Assembly (NCBI GenBank): GCA_019722365.1
Contig: JADFUC010000759.1
Location: 558,001-622,000 of the forward strand
Source of the DNA: Lithospermum erythrorhizon
Lineage: Eukaryota; Streptophyta; Magnoliopsida; Boraginales; Boraginaceae
Direction of reading: 5' to 3'
DNA length: 64,000 bases
The notes under the pieces were generated by a model that ran no database searches, was not told where the DNA came from, and saw only the letters and a list, made by a program, of their open reading frames with translations. Below are positions 12,480 to 23,668 of this stretch, piece after piece. Both the position numbers and the translations under genes were made by a program. Within the stretch, counting starts at the first letter, position 1; each line of letters starts with the position of its first letter.

Positions 12480-13330
12480 TTGCCCTAATCGGGTATTTTT
12501 GGCCTACTTGGTCGTGACGCCATAGACTTTGTAAAGCAGACGCTGATATTCACAAAGTGATTTGTGATCAACAAGAAGATCAACCCACCACTTCCATGAC
12601 CCCACATTAAATCATGCGTCCTATTTGCCATGCTGGGAATCTATTCAAGGGAAATTGCCTAAGGCTAAGGGGAGCCTCGAATACGTGGTGGTCGCAGAGG
12701 ACTATTTCAAGAAACGGGTCAAATTGCCTCTCAAGAGAACAAAAAGCTGACAAGATAGTAAGGTTCTTGGCTGAAACACGTTATCACCGCTAGTCCCTAA
12801 CATCCTTGTATCCCATAACGCCACACCAAAGCGAGGAGTTGGCAAAATTTCGCGAAAAGTGAGCACATGTAGCATCGATTCTCTCCAGCCATTATCTACA
12901 ACGAATGGTAAAGCTGATGGAATGAATCACATACTTTTCAAGGGTATTAAGAAGAATATGATTCAAAAAGGAATGTAAGGCGGGGCAATGGATTGATCTA
13001 ACTCCAAGGGTCTTTATAGTCCCTCAAGATCACTCCCCATATGCCACACCTGAAACTCCTTTAGCCTAGTATACGGCTCGTAAGTCGTACTCTCAAGGAG
13101 GAATAATTACCCACTTATTGCCAATCGGGATTCAACAGTAAGAAATGATCAACTAACGAGGGAACAACTTTAAATTTGTGGATGAACTACGGATCGCCTT
13201 CGTACGTAATGGAAAAGTATAACATCTCATGGCTCGCACTCTGCCACTCATGTTTAAAAATAAACAGCTTCAAGATTGAGATTTGGTGTTGTTTATACTG
13301 ATCGCCCATCCCAAAGATAAAGACAAATTG
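12480..13330 (+). pseudogene. gypsy integrase remnant
   Basis: Integrase region, in several frames. About 12650-12715 reads GKLPKAKGSLEYVVVAEDYF, corresponding to the integrase core around the first catalytic Asp (normally VVAVDYFSKW). About 12800-12960 holds pieces equivalent to ILVSDN and NGKADGMNHILFKGIKKNM, covering the second Asp and catalytic Glu region, with the Glu not clearly retained. Around 13010-13330 come weaker pieces of the C-terminal part. Two short direct repeats, each containing AATATTCTCTCAG and GCATTATACTATAATA, occur at about 13333-13366 and 13432-13462. Non-functional. Confidence 0.75.
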
Positions 13331-13689
13331 AAATATTCTCTCAGCTGCATTATACTATAATAGCATTGCATACCCAAGGTCGGTAACATTCACATGCTAA
13401 TTCAACTCCTTGCGGATGGTCCATTCAAGGAAATATTCTCTCAGCGCATTATACTATAATAAAGACGTATCTTCGCTAGTGCAACTAATATCGCTAGAAA
13501 TATACCCACACCAAGAGCTACAACTTTGAGATCATGATAATTCCTTGATCAGACAAAGACAACTATCACAAGGGGCAAGTGGTAATTATAACACAATAAG
13601 AGAAAGCTTTGCAAAACAATGAAAACAAAACATTCATAATCGACGTAAAGAAAAGATTGTTCACTACGTGTATAATGTCACCGGCAGTA

Positions 13690-15110
13690 TAATTTTGGCC
13701 ACCATGTCATGGACGCATTCTTCGATAGGAAGTCAAGCCTGGCCGCCTTCTTCCAGAGGATCGCACTCTGTGGAGAGGAAGCAGCACACGATACCAATCA
13801 GGTATGCCGAGCCATCTCCTTGTCAAAAGAGCAATCGCCTGTGAACCTCTCGTAGGACCGACCACGCAGAGAATGCTGGTACGCCGCATTATTCGCCTCC
13901 CATCTTCTCTTTCGTAGGGTCGGGCTGGAGATGAAGGACGTGGCGTTATTCGCGAATTGAACGCGATCCGCCCCCATCCTTCGCCAGCCAGGCTCGTGGC
14001 CACTTCATCATCTCTTTGGTCTGGGCCAAAACCTCCTGGTGCCTCACGACGCCATCTAGCCTGGGCTGCTCAAGCTCGTCAGAAGCGGTTGCAAGGCTTC
14101 CTTCTCGGCTCGTGAGATTATCTTTATCGCCTCGAGCTGATCTTCTTCAAGGACCATGTCTGGGCAAATTTCGAGTAAAGCCTTTGGGAGGCCCATTCGC
14201 CAATACCTCCTCGTGATTTGCCTTTCGTCTCTCGTATTCCATATCCAATTCCTTTAACAGGTTGTTCTTTAAGAAAGGGCTTTCATACCCTCCATTTATA
14301 ATTAAGGGAGTCAAGGTCAAGCTCCAGGATCGGCTCGCCGCTACCAAAGGCCCCTATCGACGACCAAGCGAAACAATGCATTGCCTCGTAAGATAATCTC
14401 ATGCGAGTATCTTAACGTGTTAGTATAGAAACGCATCTAGTTTATATGCTTCATGACCGGGGAAAGCACCATATGATAACTGCAGAGTATATCGAGTCGC
14501 CATCTCTCTAAAGTTGTGGGCCTCAAGCCGATTTAAAAGGGAACTTTGTGCCCCCCAGGAGACTCATTCGCTACCTCCAGATTGGTGACGAAGAAGTCAC
14601 AAGCATAAACCAAATATGCATGGGCAATCGAGGCACATAAGCACTAGCCTCCCCTTGGCCTTGCGAACAACTTTTCCCTTCGACAAGCGAACCTTGTCCT
14701 CCAAAGCACATTTAACTGGGAGGAAAGTGGAATGCTTAATTACCAAGAGACAAAGTGAATGATCCTCCGTCACGATCCACACCGTGGTCGAAATCGCTGT
14801 GAGGAATCTGCACCATGATACAGGGATCGCCATTGCTTCCGCATTGCTGAACTGCACTTCATACTCCTCATCTCAAGAATCAGCGAGCCAAAATTTTGGA
14901 CGCTTTTGGAGTGGGCCGCTTCTTGGCCGCTTTTAGAGACGCAAGCACGGATGGAAAAGCCGTACATCCTCTTCTAAGAGGGTTGATTGCTGGGATATGA
15001 ACATCGATAGTCAGGAGTGAGTAGGAGGAAGTCGCCTTTAACAATGGCCACGCCGAGTAAACAACAAGAGATTCATCCATTAACATGTCGTCAAGTTCAC
15101 CCGGGCCAGT
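13690..15110 (-). pseudogene. Antisense open stretches in the 3' part of the gypsy element
   Basis: Between integrase and 3' LTR the minus strand, not the plus strand, carries the longer open frames: 13707-14003 (98 aa), 14147-14347, 14597-14857 (86 aa) and 14880-15086 (68 aa). They are broken from one another by frameshifts. No domain is recognisable to me. Some Tat-lineage elements (Retand is the example I know) carry an extra ORF in antisense orientation at this place, and this region would fit a decayed version. The alternative is chance openness in GC-richer sequence. Confidence 0.35.
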
Positions 15111-17215
15111 TCGCGGAGGCGTACGTTGGCAATTTACTCATAATAAGCAATGCGGATCGTGATCATCGTAGTGATACATAAATGTAGGTTATATAAAGTT
15201 AATACCTCTGCGAAGCGAGGCTTTATCCCGAGAACTCGAACACCTTGTCATATTAATTGCACTCCGCCGCAACCAACATGGCCTTGTCGCAATCTGTACT
15301 AAGGACGCCATCACCTTGGGCAATGCAGCCCTCAACTTCCCTACCGAGTCCATGTTCGGGAAGGAATCGGGAGACCCTTATTTCCTCCCATGGGTCCAAC
15401 GCCGTCTCACATATTTCCCTAGCACAAAAACCATTTTTTGCGGAGTCGACTGCCCTTAACTCTATTAGTATTTAACTCCCCAAATGATATATTTCTTTTG
15501 GCTCAAGTAAAATTTGGCTTGGAAAAGATTTATGAGAAACCGAAAATAAGGCGGAGAAGGCCAACTACGGGCTCTATTAATTCACACATGTATACTACTT
15601 CAAAATGGTGATATTTAACCACCCGCCAATGTGAAGGTGTTTTGGCCTCAAGTACCTGCTAATCGCGTTAAGAGGTTATTCACGGCGGAGAAAAATGTAC
15701 TCTCATACCATGAGAAGTGCCTCAACATATACCGAGGTATAACCGGCTGTCAGCAAAATCTATGGAATTCTCCTCTATTAACGAGAAAGATATAGTTGTT
15801 CTCAAAGTGAAGTGGCTTGCATTTGTGCATCTACTTTGGTTATGAACGGAGAAATAGGACGTGATACCATCTAAACCGTCATCCGTTAAGTCGTGGTACT
15901 GTTTTTTATAAAGGTGGTGAAGGAGGCCATCATACTGATAGTTTTTCGCTCTCGCGTCTCTTTATCGCACCGTGGCCTTTGGAGTGAGCGGGGTTCGCAA
16001 CCTTGGGCTGGCTGAAGTTGGTAGCCCGGTTCAAAAGGCCTCTACTGAATCTGGGACATCCTACCACTTATGGAAGCTTCGCTTCGTCTTCCCCACGCAG
16101 GGGCGGGTTTCAAAATTATCTCGCTTGACTCGGAAGATCGAGACATAATACCGACGGTAGACAAAACAGACATTAGCGAACGGGCCCGACGGAAAGAGTA
16201 AACTAGTAAACATCTCAAAAAGGGTCAAACTCCTAATTTTTCCTCCTAAATAAAGTCAAATCACTAATCGAGTCATCCTCGAAGTTAGTGGGAAAACTTA
16301 ATAGTCAAAACCGAAGCCGCTGAACCTAACAGACACAACTCGGCACTCCATCGCCTACACCCAAATTCAAGGAACAGACCCCAGCTAACATAACACCAAT
16401 TTCATGAATTAAAGGATGAATCATCTATGAAAGACACAGTCATATCAGCAAGACACCCAAAAATTTTCTTAATCACCCCAAAAATCATGGAAGTTGCAGA
16501 AAAGAAAACGATTCCCATTCATGAAAGAAAGTACAGATTAACACGTAAATTCCCTGAGAATGAAGATACAAGTAGTGTTCACGGTTATCAAAAAACATAC
16601 CTTGAGAGTGAAGAGAAAGTTATTACTGAGAGATTTCATATAAAACGAATGAATCAAACCGCTCATAATACGGATAAGAGGATCGAGAAAGGAAAATTTT
16701 GTACTCTGAGGAAAGTATGTTACTGCATCGACAAGCAGTAGTACCTTATATGTGTGGCGAGGAGGAAGCCAATATCATTATAAACCGCATAATTTTCTGC
16801 GCCCTTTTTTAAGAACTGCCGCCGAGGAAGTCAGGGGAATTTGGGAGAAATAAGTATTTGAATTGTCCGAGGAGGAACTAGAGGACTGAGTCGTCAAAGA
16901 TTCTTGGCGAATCGCTTCATTCGCTACGGAGCATAGGGACATTCTCTTGCATAAACACGGAGATCATACAATGCTGGATTTAATCTATCTTCAAAGACAA
17001 AACTTATTCCTTGTTCATCCATTCTTAAGATATCAAGAATGTGAATTACACAAGAAATAATCTGACACCGATGCGGGGCGTAAAATGCCCACAGAGATAC
17101 TTATAAATACACGCGAAGTTGTATCGAAATGGACTGACACCTGCCTACATGATCTACAATTTTATGTGACAAGCAGTTCTGCACTTCTCCGCATCTTCAT
17201 TCCTATAAATATCGA
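15111..17215. other. Non-coding 3' section of the gypsy element
   Basis: No recognisable protein. Purine-rich stretches at about 16820-16890 (GAGGAAGTCAGGGGAATTTG, then GGGAGAAATAAG; GAGGAGGAACTAGAGGACTG) are candidates for the polypurine tract before the 3' LTR. The open frame at 16427-16741 is AT-rich and without similarity that I recognise. Confidence 0.4.
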
Positions 17216-17550
17216 TACTATTTCACCATTAAGGGTATTCACAAAATTCCATCTCTTAGTACTTTTACTCCATTTTGAATTGTTACTAACTTGATCGTCG
17301 GAATATTGCCATTTGGCCCCATTCCACTTCGTGTCTAACGGCGCTAATGCAAGATCATTCTCCAGACAACAAGTTTTAAAGTCATCACGATTCTGAGATT
17401 CTTATTAACTAAGCTCCTCACAGCCCATCCCACCATGATAATTTCCACTCATATCAAACTACTTGGCCAGAATGAAATTTTGTAAATGGGATTCATCTAT
17501 CAGGAAGTACGGAATCAGAGCAAACTCATCCTCAATAAAATTTGACAGAT
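17216..17550 (+). repeat. 3' LTR remnant of the gypsy element
   Basis: Diverged direct-repeat partner of 7640-7975. It ends at about CCTCAATAAAATTTGACAGAT. The true left end may lie further left, around 17.0-17.1 kb, but no convincing TG start was found. Confidence 0.65.
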
Positions 17551-17558
17551 GAGTATTA

Positions 17559-17590
17559 TTTGATTATATTGTCATGTTTAATGAATAAAA
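17559..17590 (+). repeat. 32-bp direct repeat flanking the gypsy element, right copy
   Basis: Identical to 7473-7504 over 32 bases and lies just after the 3' LTR homology. Confidence 0.9.
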
Positions 17591-19793
17591 TGAGAAGTTT
17601 TAACATAATCATATATACATAATCATGCAAAATCAAGCATAAATAAGACATTGAGAGAGACATATGATGATAACCGTTCACTTTGAACTCTCTACTTCAT
17701 GAAAAGCTGAAAGCTACAAAGTATAGTAACTAAACAACTCCAAAAACCAAACTATTCCTCTTTGAACTCCAACCACTACCTCCCTCATAACAAGTTGGAA
17801 GCTACCCTGTCCCTTTCTTTGCCACTCATTTTTATGGATCCTTTTTATTTATTTTCTCCTCATTCACATGGAATCTGTAAGGGTTAGAATAATACATAAT
17901 TTTATTTTTGCAATAATAAAATGATTATTTTAGTATCAATTTAAAAATAAAGTGTAAATTATCTACAAATTCATGATAGATAATAGCTAGTAAAGGAAAA
18001 TATTTTAATTTATTTTATTATATCCAACATACGAGAATCGTAAAATATTATCACTTCATGCAAGTATACATTATTTAAAGACTTTCGTGGGGAGGGGGCT
18101 TATCTACCTTTACCTCCCATTGTTTCACTCTTCTATCTGTCTCTCACTAGACACACAAACAAACAATTATAAAATGCCCATTTTAATACTACTAGTTGTT
18201 GACATACACATTAGGAATTGAATTTTCTATGTTTTTTTAGTTTATTTCATTAATATTTTATTGGCTTGATAAAATAAAATTTATATTAAAGATTATAAAA
18301 AATAAGAATTATATTTTAATTATAATAAAGCGATATTAAAATGCAATAATTAATTATTATTTAAAAATAATTTTTATTAAAATAATTAGCGTATTTCGGT
18401 ATCTAAAATTAAGATTTTATCAAGATACTGTTCTCATATCTTATTTTCTGCAAGTTGTCACTATTATGGTCTATAATGGAGCTTATGTCATATAGTGAAT
18501 TGTTGGAAGTACAAACTCAGTCTTCTTTTCTCTCACATGTTTGAAAGTTTTCTCACTCATTAGTAAGTACTGTTTTTGTTTTCTTTTTATTTGTTAAATT
18601 CATTCATGCATTCCTGTGATTTTTCTGCAAAACTAACTGATTGTGTTTATTGTATGTACTTACAAAAGTGTCTAAATTAAGTTATGCACTTCATTTTATA
18701 ATTTAAGTAAGTTGTTTTAATATCAAGATTCAGCCTTTTTTCACATGAAAGTTCCTTTTTATTATAGTATGTGTGTATGTGCTACTTCTTGGTTTATATC
18801 ACATAGTACGCTATTTTTATGAATTTGGTAGTTATGGTTTGCTCTGTAATTGCAATGAATTTTGTATGTGGAAAAAGAAAGCTGTGAGCATTCCCTTTTA
18901 ATCCCACTACTTTTTTGTAGTAATAATTGATTCAGTGAAACCTGAAGTCCTAATTGGACAAAAATAAAAAGTGAGGTTGCATATGTTGTTCCTCCACATG
19001 GATTAGTATTCTTCTTTTGCACTTGTAAGAGGATACTTGCCATTTTTTGGCAAGAATTTTTTTCAAAGCAATGGCCTTTTCAATTCTTTTCAGTTTCTGA
19101 AAGCCATGTTCAATAGGGTAGGCAGTACGCCAATTGCTTTTGTCATTATCATGTGCTTAAGAATAAAGATTGTCTTTAATTGATTCATAACTTTCTCATA
19201 TCTATGGATTTTATTTAGTCTTACTTGCCCTCCTCTTTTCTTTTTGTTGTTCTACACAAGTTACCAATATATGTGTATAATGTTTCTGATATTTTTTTGT
19301 GATAGTTGTCATTCTAAATGCTGTGTTTCTTTATCTTTTCTATTGATGATTGATGATAGTATATGTATTCTTGTACAGTATTTGTTTCCCTCTGATATCT
19401 TAATGTTGCACTACTTGAATGAGGGTTCAAGTATATTGAATAACAGCTAACTGTACTTTAGATAGATAAAAAAATTATTTATTTCTGGCCCTTATGAATG
19501 TGGTCTTTAACTAGGTAGAAAGGCAAGAGGCAGATTAGTATCAGTGTGAAAAGGACAAAATTTGAAGTATAGTTCTTGAGCAAAAGTTTTGGAAAGTTCA
19601 GGGACCACTAGAAGACATAATTAAGAAACTGGGGAAGGATATAAACTAGTTAACTGTTTAGTGAAGATAGTTACCTTTTGTCACTCTACTTGGATCAAGA
19701 ACTTGGAAACACAAGAAGGGAGGAGGCTTGGCCGGCCATTGAAGATTGTGAAGTTGGAAATCATAAGCACTGAGCGTGTCCGAATTCGTGGCA
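17591..19793 (+). promoter_or_regulatory. Upstream region of the SPL gene (promoter and probable 5' UTR)
   Basis: AT-rich DNA with CT-rich tracts (TCTATCTGTCTCTCACTAG near 18130). A donor-like TTAGTAAGTACT at about 18560-18572 and the long T-rich stretch after it would fit a 5' UTR intron ending somewhere before 19.8 kb, but the acceptor is uncertain. AGGGACCACTAGAA at about 19600 recurs downstream of the gene near 22050. An upstream ORF (19661-19876) overlaps the SPL start in another frame. The transcription start cannot be placed from sequence alone. Confidence 0.4.
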
Positions 19794-21483
19794 ATGGAAT
19801 CGACAACATTGTCTGGATCGTCAAAGAGGGCCAAGGCACCTGGGAGTATTGCTCAAGCTGCCCAGTGCTTAGTTGATGGTTGTAATGCTGATCTTAGACA
19901 ATGCCGGGAGTACCACCGGCGTCATAAAGTCTGTGAGTCACACTCAAAGACTCCGAAAGTCTCAATTGGTGGGCGTGAGCAACGGTTCTGCCAGCAATGC
20001 AGTAGGTACATTGAAAAGCTCATTTGCGTTTTTAGAACGTCCATCCAGTTCCTATTGATAGATTATTTTTTTGGTAATCTTGATTCAATGTCGATTCCCT
20101 TGATAAGTCGGTCAGTCCATAACCTCGAGTCCATCTTCCATACAGTTCTGTTTGAAATGTTATGCTTTCACGTGTTTGAGTCATATGATATGATGGTAAA
20201 AAGTCTCAGATTATCGGTATTGCAAGGTTATGGCATATCATCTGAAGTCATTTATATCGCACGTCCTAAAAATATGAGAAGAGTGTATGACATTTGTTAC
20301 ATTTTCATGGATTCAGGAAACAAGTTCCATTTGGTACTGAATATTAGCAGCATGGTTCGCCCGTGCTATATCTTTTGGTCTCAAATTGGGATTACATGAG
20401 AATTTTTAAGTATCATATCTTCTGGGAAAACTCTATGTACTATTTGGTTGGTCACATCTTTGGGGCTTTCTAGTTTTACTTTTCATACTCTTAAGACAAA
20501 CTTAAATCAAACTTCCATTTTAGCATTTTCCTTTGGTATACCGTTTTGGCTGAATGTCTGCAGTTAATATATGGTTACCTCTTAGATGTATTGCGAGTCT
20601 ACTTTTCATGTATCTGCCCCATTTATAGGTTCCACTCATTGATTGAGTTTGATGAGGGAAAGCGGAGCTGTAGGAAACGCCTTGACGGGCACAACAGGAG
20701 GCGAAGGAAACCTCAGCCGGAGACTTTATCTAGGAATCCTGGACTAATTTTTTCCAATGAACCAGGTTCAATATTTTTCGCATTTAGTTTCTAAGCCTCT
20801 TTAATCATTTCTTGTTCTGGTTAAATAGCTATGGTCATCTTTCTTCAGGAGCAAGACTGCTGTCATTTAGCAATCCAGAACCATTCACTAGTTCAATCGC
20901 AACCACGGGTTGGGCTGGTGTGATCAATTCTAACAAAGACATGCCAGCATACACCAACCTAACCGACCTAAATTACCTGATCAGGCAAAACTCAGTCAAT
21001 CAAGCGTCGCCTCATGACTTCAAAGGCATAAACCAGTGCCAGTTCTTACTGAGCACCGAATGTTCCCTTCCCGAAGTTTCAACACGACAGCCAGTTTTTG
21101 GTCCAAACTCTGCATCAGCAAGTAGCAGCCATAAGATATCTGATGGATCAAGCCATCAAGCAGTTGAGCTGGATCGTGCTCTCTCTCTTCTGTCATCAGG
21201 ACCTTCTATTAGTAGGGATACCGGCTTGAGCCACCACATAGTGCAGCCTGACGACTCCATGCACCATTCCCAGCAGCCCTTAGCTCATCACAGCCTGCAG
21301 CATTTTAGCAGTGACGGGCAGTATTCGTTTCCACAAGACATTGAAAGCAAGCCAGTAGTCTCCATAGCAGACTCCCAGGTTAGCAACCACTCAAATTTCC
21401 ATTTCCAAGAAATGTTTCAAAATTGTCCTGATGGGTCATCAACTATTGAATCACAACAGACACTAACATTTATGTGGGAGTAG
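19794..21483 (+). CDS. SPL: SBP-box transcription factor, SPL13/SPL16-type, miR156 target
   Basis: Exons 19794-20005, 20629-20765 and 20849-21483, all GT-AG, give 327 aa. The start is ATG 19794 ([17 protein letters not shown]), matching the usual N-terminus of this subgroup. The longer open frame upstream lacks a better ATG. The SBP domain spans about residues 25-101 and is split by intron 1 after QQCSR, the standard position. It holds two zinc sites (Cys25, 30, 37, 47 and His50 region; FCQQCSRFH) and the bipartite nuclear signal [19 protein letters not shown] domains bind GTAC-core promoter elements, and these proteins promote the juvenile-to-adult change, flowering and organ growth. Exon 3 is low-complexity, encodes RALSLLS at the miR156 site (about residues 226-232) and ends LTFMWE, the conserved terminal motif of this subgroup. 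Length and exon layout are normal and the gene looks intact. Subgroup is likely; one-to-one orthology is unknown. Confidence 0.95.
21176..21195 (+). promoter_or_regulatory. miR156/157 target site in SPL exon 3
   Basis: GTGCTCTCTCTCTTCTGTCA is the standard SPL target, complementary to miR156 except for one internal mismatch (T in place of A at position 7 of the site). It encodes ALSLLS. It predicts age-dependent silencing of the gene by miR156. Confidence 0.95.
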
Positions 21484-22118
21484 CTTTTGTTAGCTCTTAG
21501 CATCTCACTTAGCATGTGATCTACAAAAATAAGTTCAGTCTTATATACTCTGGGTTCGATTCTTTTACCATTTTGTGTAAAACACTCGTTTCACCCAGGA
21601 AGGCAAGAAATTAATGTTTTCTGAATTGCTTCTTCTGAGTCCAGGCATAAGAATTCATTGTGCAATAGCACCCTTCAAATCTTCCTTTTCACATTCTATG
21701 TTAGTGTTGGAAATGTTGAGTAAAAGTGAATGCAAAATTGGGGGTTAAAATACTTAAAAGGGAATTGATCGAGTTTAAAAGTAACGTTTGACTTGTTGCA
21801 TAGTTTTTTTACAGCCAAATACTCCATTGGCAGATGAAGCCTAGTCTTTGGAAACTATATTTTCATTTTTCTATCATTGTCAAAACAAGAAACTTAAAGT
21901 ATGTTGTTGGAGGGCATCAACTATATTAGTCTTACTTAAATGATATGATAAATTGATAGTGTGATATTATTCATCAATGATCAAACAGAGATTTGGAAGT
22001 GTGGATTCATTAGAGTGTCATTGCTTGGGCACACTTTAATTAGCTTAAGGGACCACTAGAAAATATATTGTAGCTCAAGGGACCACTGGCCAAGTAGCCA
22101 ACACTAGTTTTTTTTTCT
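21484..22118. other. SPL 3' UTR and downstream DNA
   Basis: No further coding sequence. AGGGACCACTAGAA/AGGGACCACTGGCC occurs twice at about 22050-22095. The 3' end of the transcript cannot be fixed. Confidence 0.4.
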
Positions 22119-22753
22119 AAAGAGAATGAATAGTGGTTCCACAGTTAACCCCTAAAGACTATAGGTGAAGTGTATTGCAAAGAGAATAAATAATGGTTCC
22201 CCAATTATCCCATAAAGACTCGAAGTCAACTAAACCTAACTATACCCCAATTTTATCGGCTATGATACGCTTAATAGCGTGTCAACTTTGCGGCCTCCTA
22301 ACACGCTGAAAGTCAGCCGAATCTTAAAATTTAACATTTGAAGATAATGCTTGAACACCGCGAATCGAGTTTAACTTTTGCGAATCGAATCGAACCGCTT
22401 GAGTAAATGTTTCTGAACACCTTTACGAAAGGACCGAATCGAATGGATGAGAGTAGACGAAATAGAAGAAAATGAGATGGATAGACGATAAATTTTGTAT
22501 TTTAAATGGTGCTTCAACATCGGGTTTACATCATATCTAAGTCGATAACGATCAAATGTACGGATCGAACTATTTCAAGAATGTTCTGGCCCGGCCCTTC
22601 GAACCTTTGGATTTGGGCGCTCGGGGCTTTCATTAAGCCATACATCGAATCGAGTCACGAGCCGAACTATTTCGAACCTAATAACGCTAATCGAATCGAA
22701 TCCGGCTCAATCACGACCTACTGGAACCAAGAATCCTCTAGGTGAAGTGTATT
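22119..22753. repeat. Two-unit tandem repeat interrupted by an inserted segment
   Basis: Unit 1 (22119-22178) reads AAAGAGAATGAATAGTGGTT through AAAGACT to ATAGGTGAAGTGTATTGC. Unit 2 starts at 22179 (AAAGAGAATAAATAATGGTT), reaches AAAGACT at about 22220, and is then broken by about 517 bp of GC-richer sequence containing repeated CGAATCGAATC motifs. The unit resumes at 22739 with TAGGTGAAGTGTATT. The insert (about 22221-22738) has no recognisable coding sequence and its class is unknown. Confidence 0.65.
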
Positions 22754-23253
22754 ACTCTCGTAAAAATGAATTCCCCTCACTGCTCATCATATCATAATAT
22801 ATATGAGTCTCCAATGGAATCTGAATGCACAAAATATAGGATATGTCCGACATGCAGCTCAACATCAGGGTGATGCCCTTCTTCCACAATTGGAATGGAA
22901 CCGAAATTAAAGATTAGATATGAGTTGTACATAATTCAATTGTCATGTTCTATATGAACAAGGAAACAGTACATTCCATTTTTATCATCTTTCTGATCTC
23001 CTAGTGGAATTTATTTTACATGTTCAATTGATAACAATATTCCTTTTCCAACACTTCCTATGAGAATCGTATTGGATATTATGTCAAACCGAGTAATCAA
23101 AATGGGAACATGAGGATGCATGGATTTAATTAGAGGCGGTTTCGGCTTTCATTTTATCGATTATCTTGTAATTTAACCTAATTCTATTATGGTATGTATT
23201 TTTTCTAGTGTTCCTTATGAATCTACAAATACTTTATTAGATAGATCTTTTCT
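22754..23253. other. AT-rich intergenic DNA
   Basis: No gene or intact element seen. Confidence 0.4.
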
Positions 23254-23668
23254 TTATAGTTCGTTTGTTTTGAGGTGAATATAGGTAAATCGAAGATAAT
23301 ATTCTCATTTACATCGTTTAGGGTTTTCAAACATTATTTTACATAGGAAAATTGATTTACCTAGATTCACCTAGGATAGCCTACATTTAACTTAAAATCA
23401 TTCACCTTCAAATCGGAGTATAATGTATTCATCCGATCGAGGTGAATCCAGGTGAATGCATTAAAATATCATTTGGATAATATTACACCTCGACTGCGCT
23501 AATACATAATATTCATTTTTGGGGGTGAATGATTTTAAATTGATGTGTAGCCTATCCTAGCGAGCCTAGGTAACCATTTTCCTAGTAAAATAATTTTAGA
23601 ACCAAAACGACGAATGATGATATTATCTTTCATTTACCTACATTCATTCCAAAACAAACGGACCATTA
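23254..23668. mobile_element. Inverted-repeat MITE (409 bp) with TTA target duplication
   Basis: Element 23257-23665, flanked by TTA on both sides (23254-23256 and 23666-23668). The left arm (about 23257-23405: TAGTTCGTTTGTTTTG, GATAATAT, ATTATTTTAC, TAGGAAAAT, ACCTAG, CTAGGATAG) is the reverse complement of the right arm (about 23530-23665, ending CAAAACAAACGGACCA), with substitutions. It is non-coding and able to fold almost end to end. The 3-bp TWA-type duplication fits PIF/Harbinger (Tourist-like) MITEs. The superfamily is inferred from that duplication only. Confidence 0.75.

Larger units (their letters stand above)
7505..17558 (+). mobile_element. Decayed Ty3/gypsy LTR retrotransposon, Tat-like
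   Basis: About 10 kb, clearly richer in G+C than its surroundings, with gag, RT, integrase and LTR remnants in the usual gypsy order (gag, RT/RNase H, integrase). Homology between the ends is visible at 7640-7975 and 17216-17550, including the shared phrases ATACTATTTCACCATTA, CTACTTGGCCAGAATGA and CTCAATAAAATTTG. All coding segments carry frameshifts and stops, so no intact polyprotein can be made. A long 3' section between integrase and 3' LTR (about 13.4-17.1 kb) without sense coding, together with integrase and RT phrases such as ISERGIEPNPDKI, is typical of Tat-lineage gypsy elements. Exact outer LTR ends could not be fixed. Confidence 0.85.

Noticed and set aside
20006..20399. Read-through of SPL exon 1 into a 207-codon frame
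   Set aside because: The SBP domain continues in exon 2 (20629) after the standard intron position. The extension after 20005 has no SBP similarity and starts with GTACAT, a donor.
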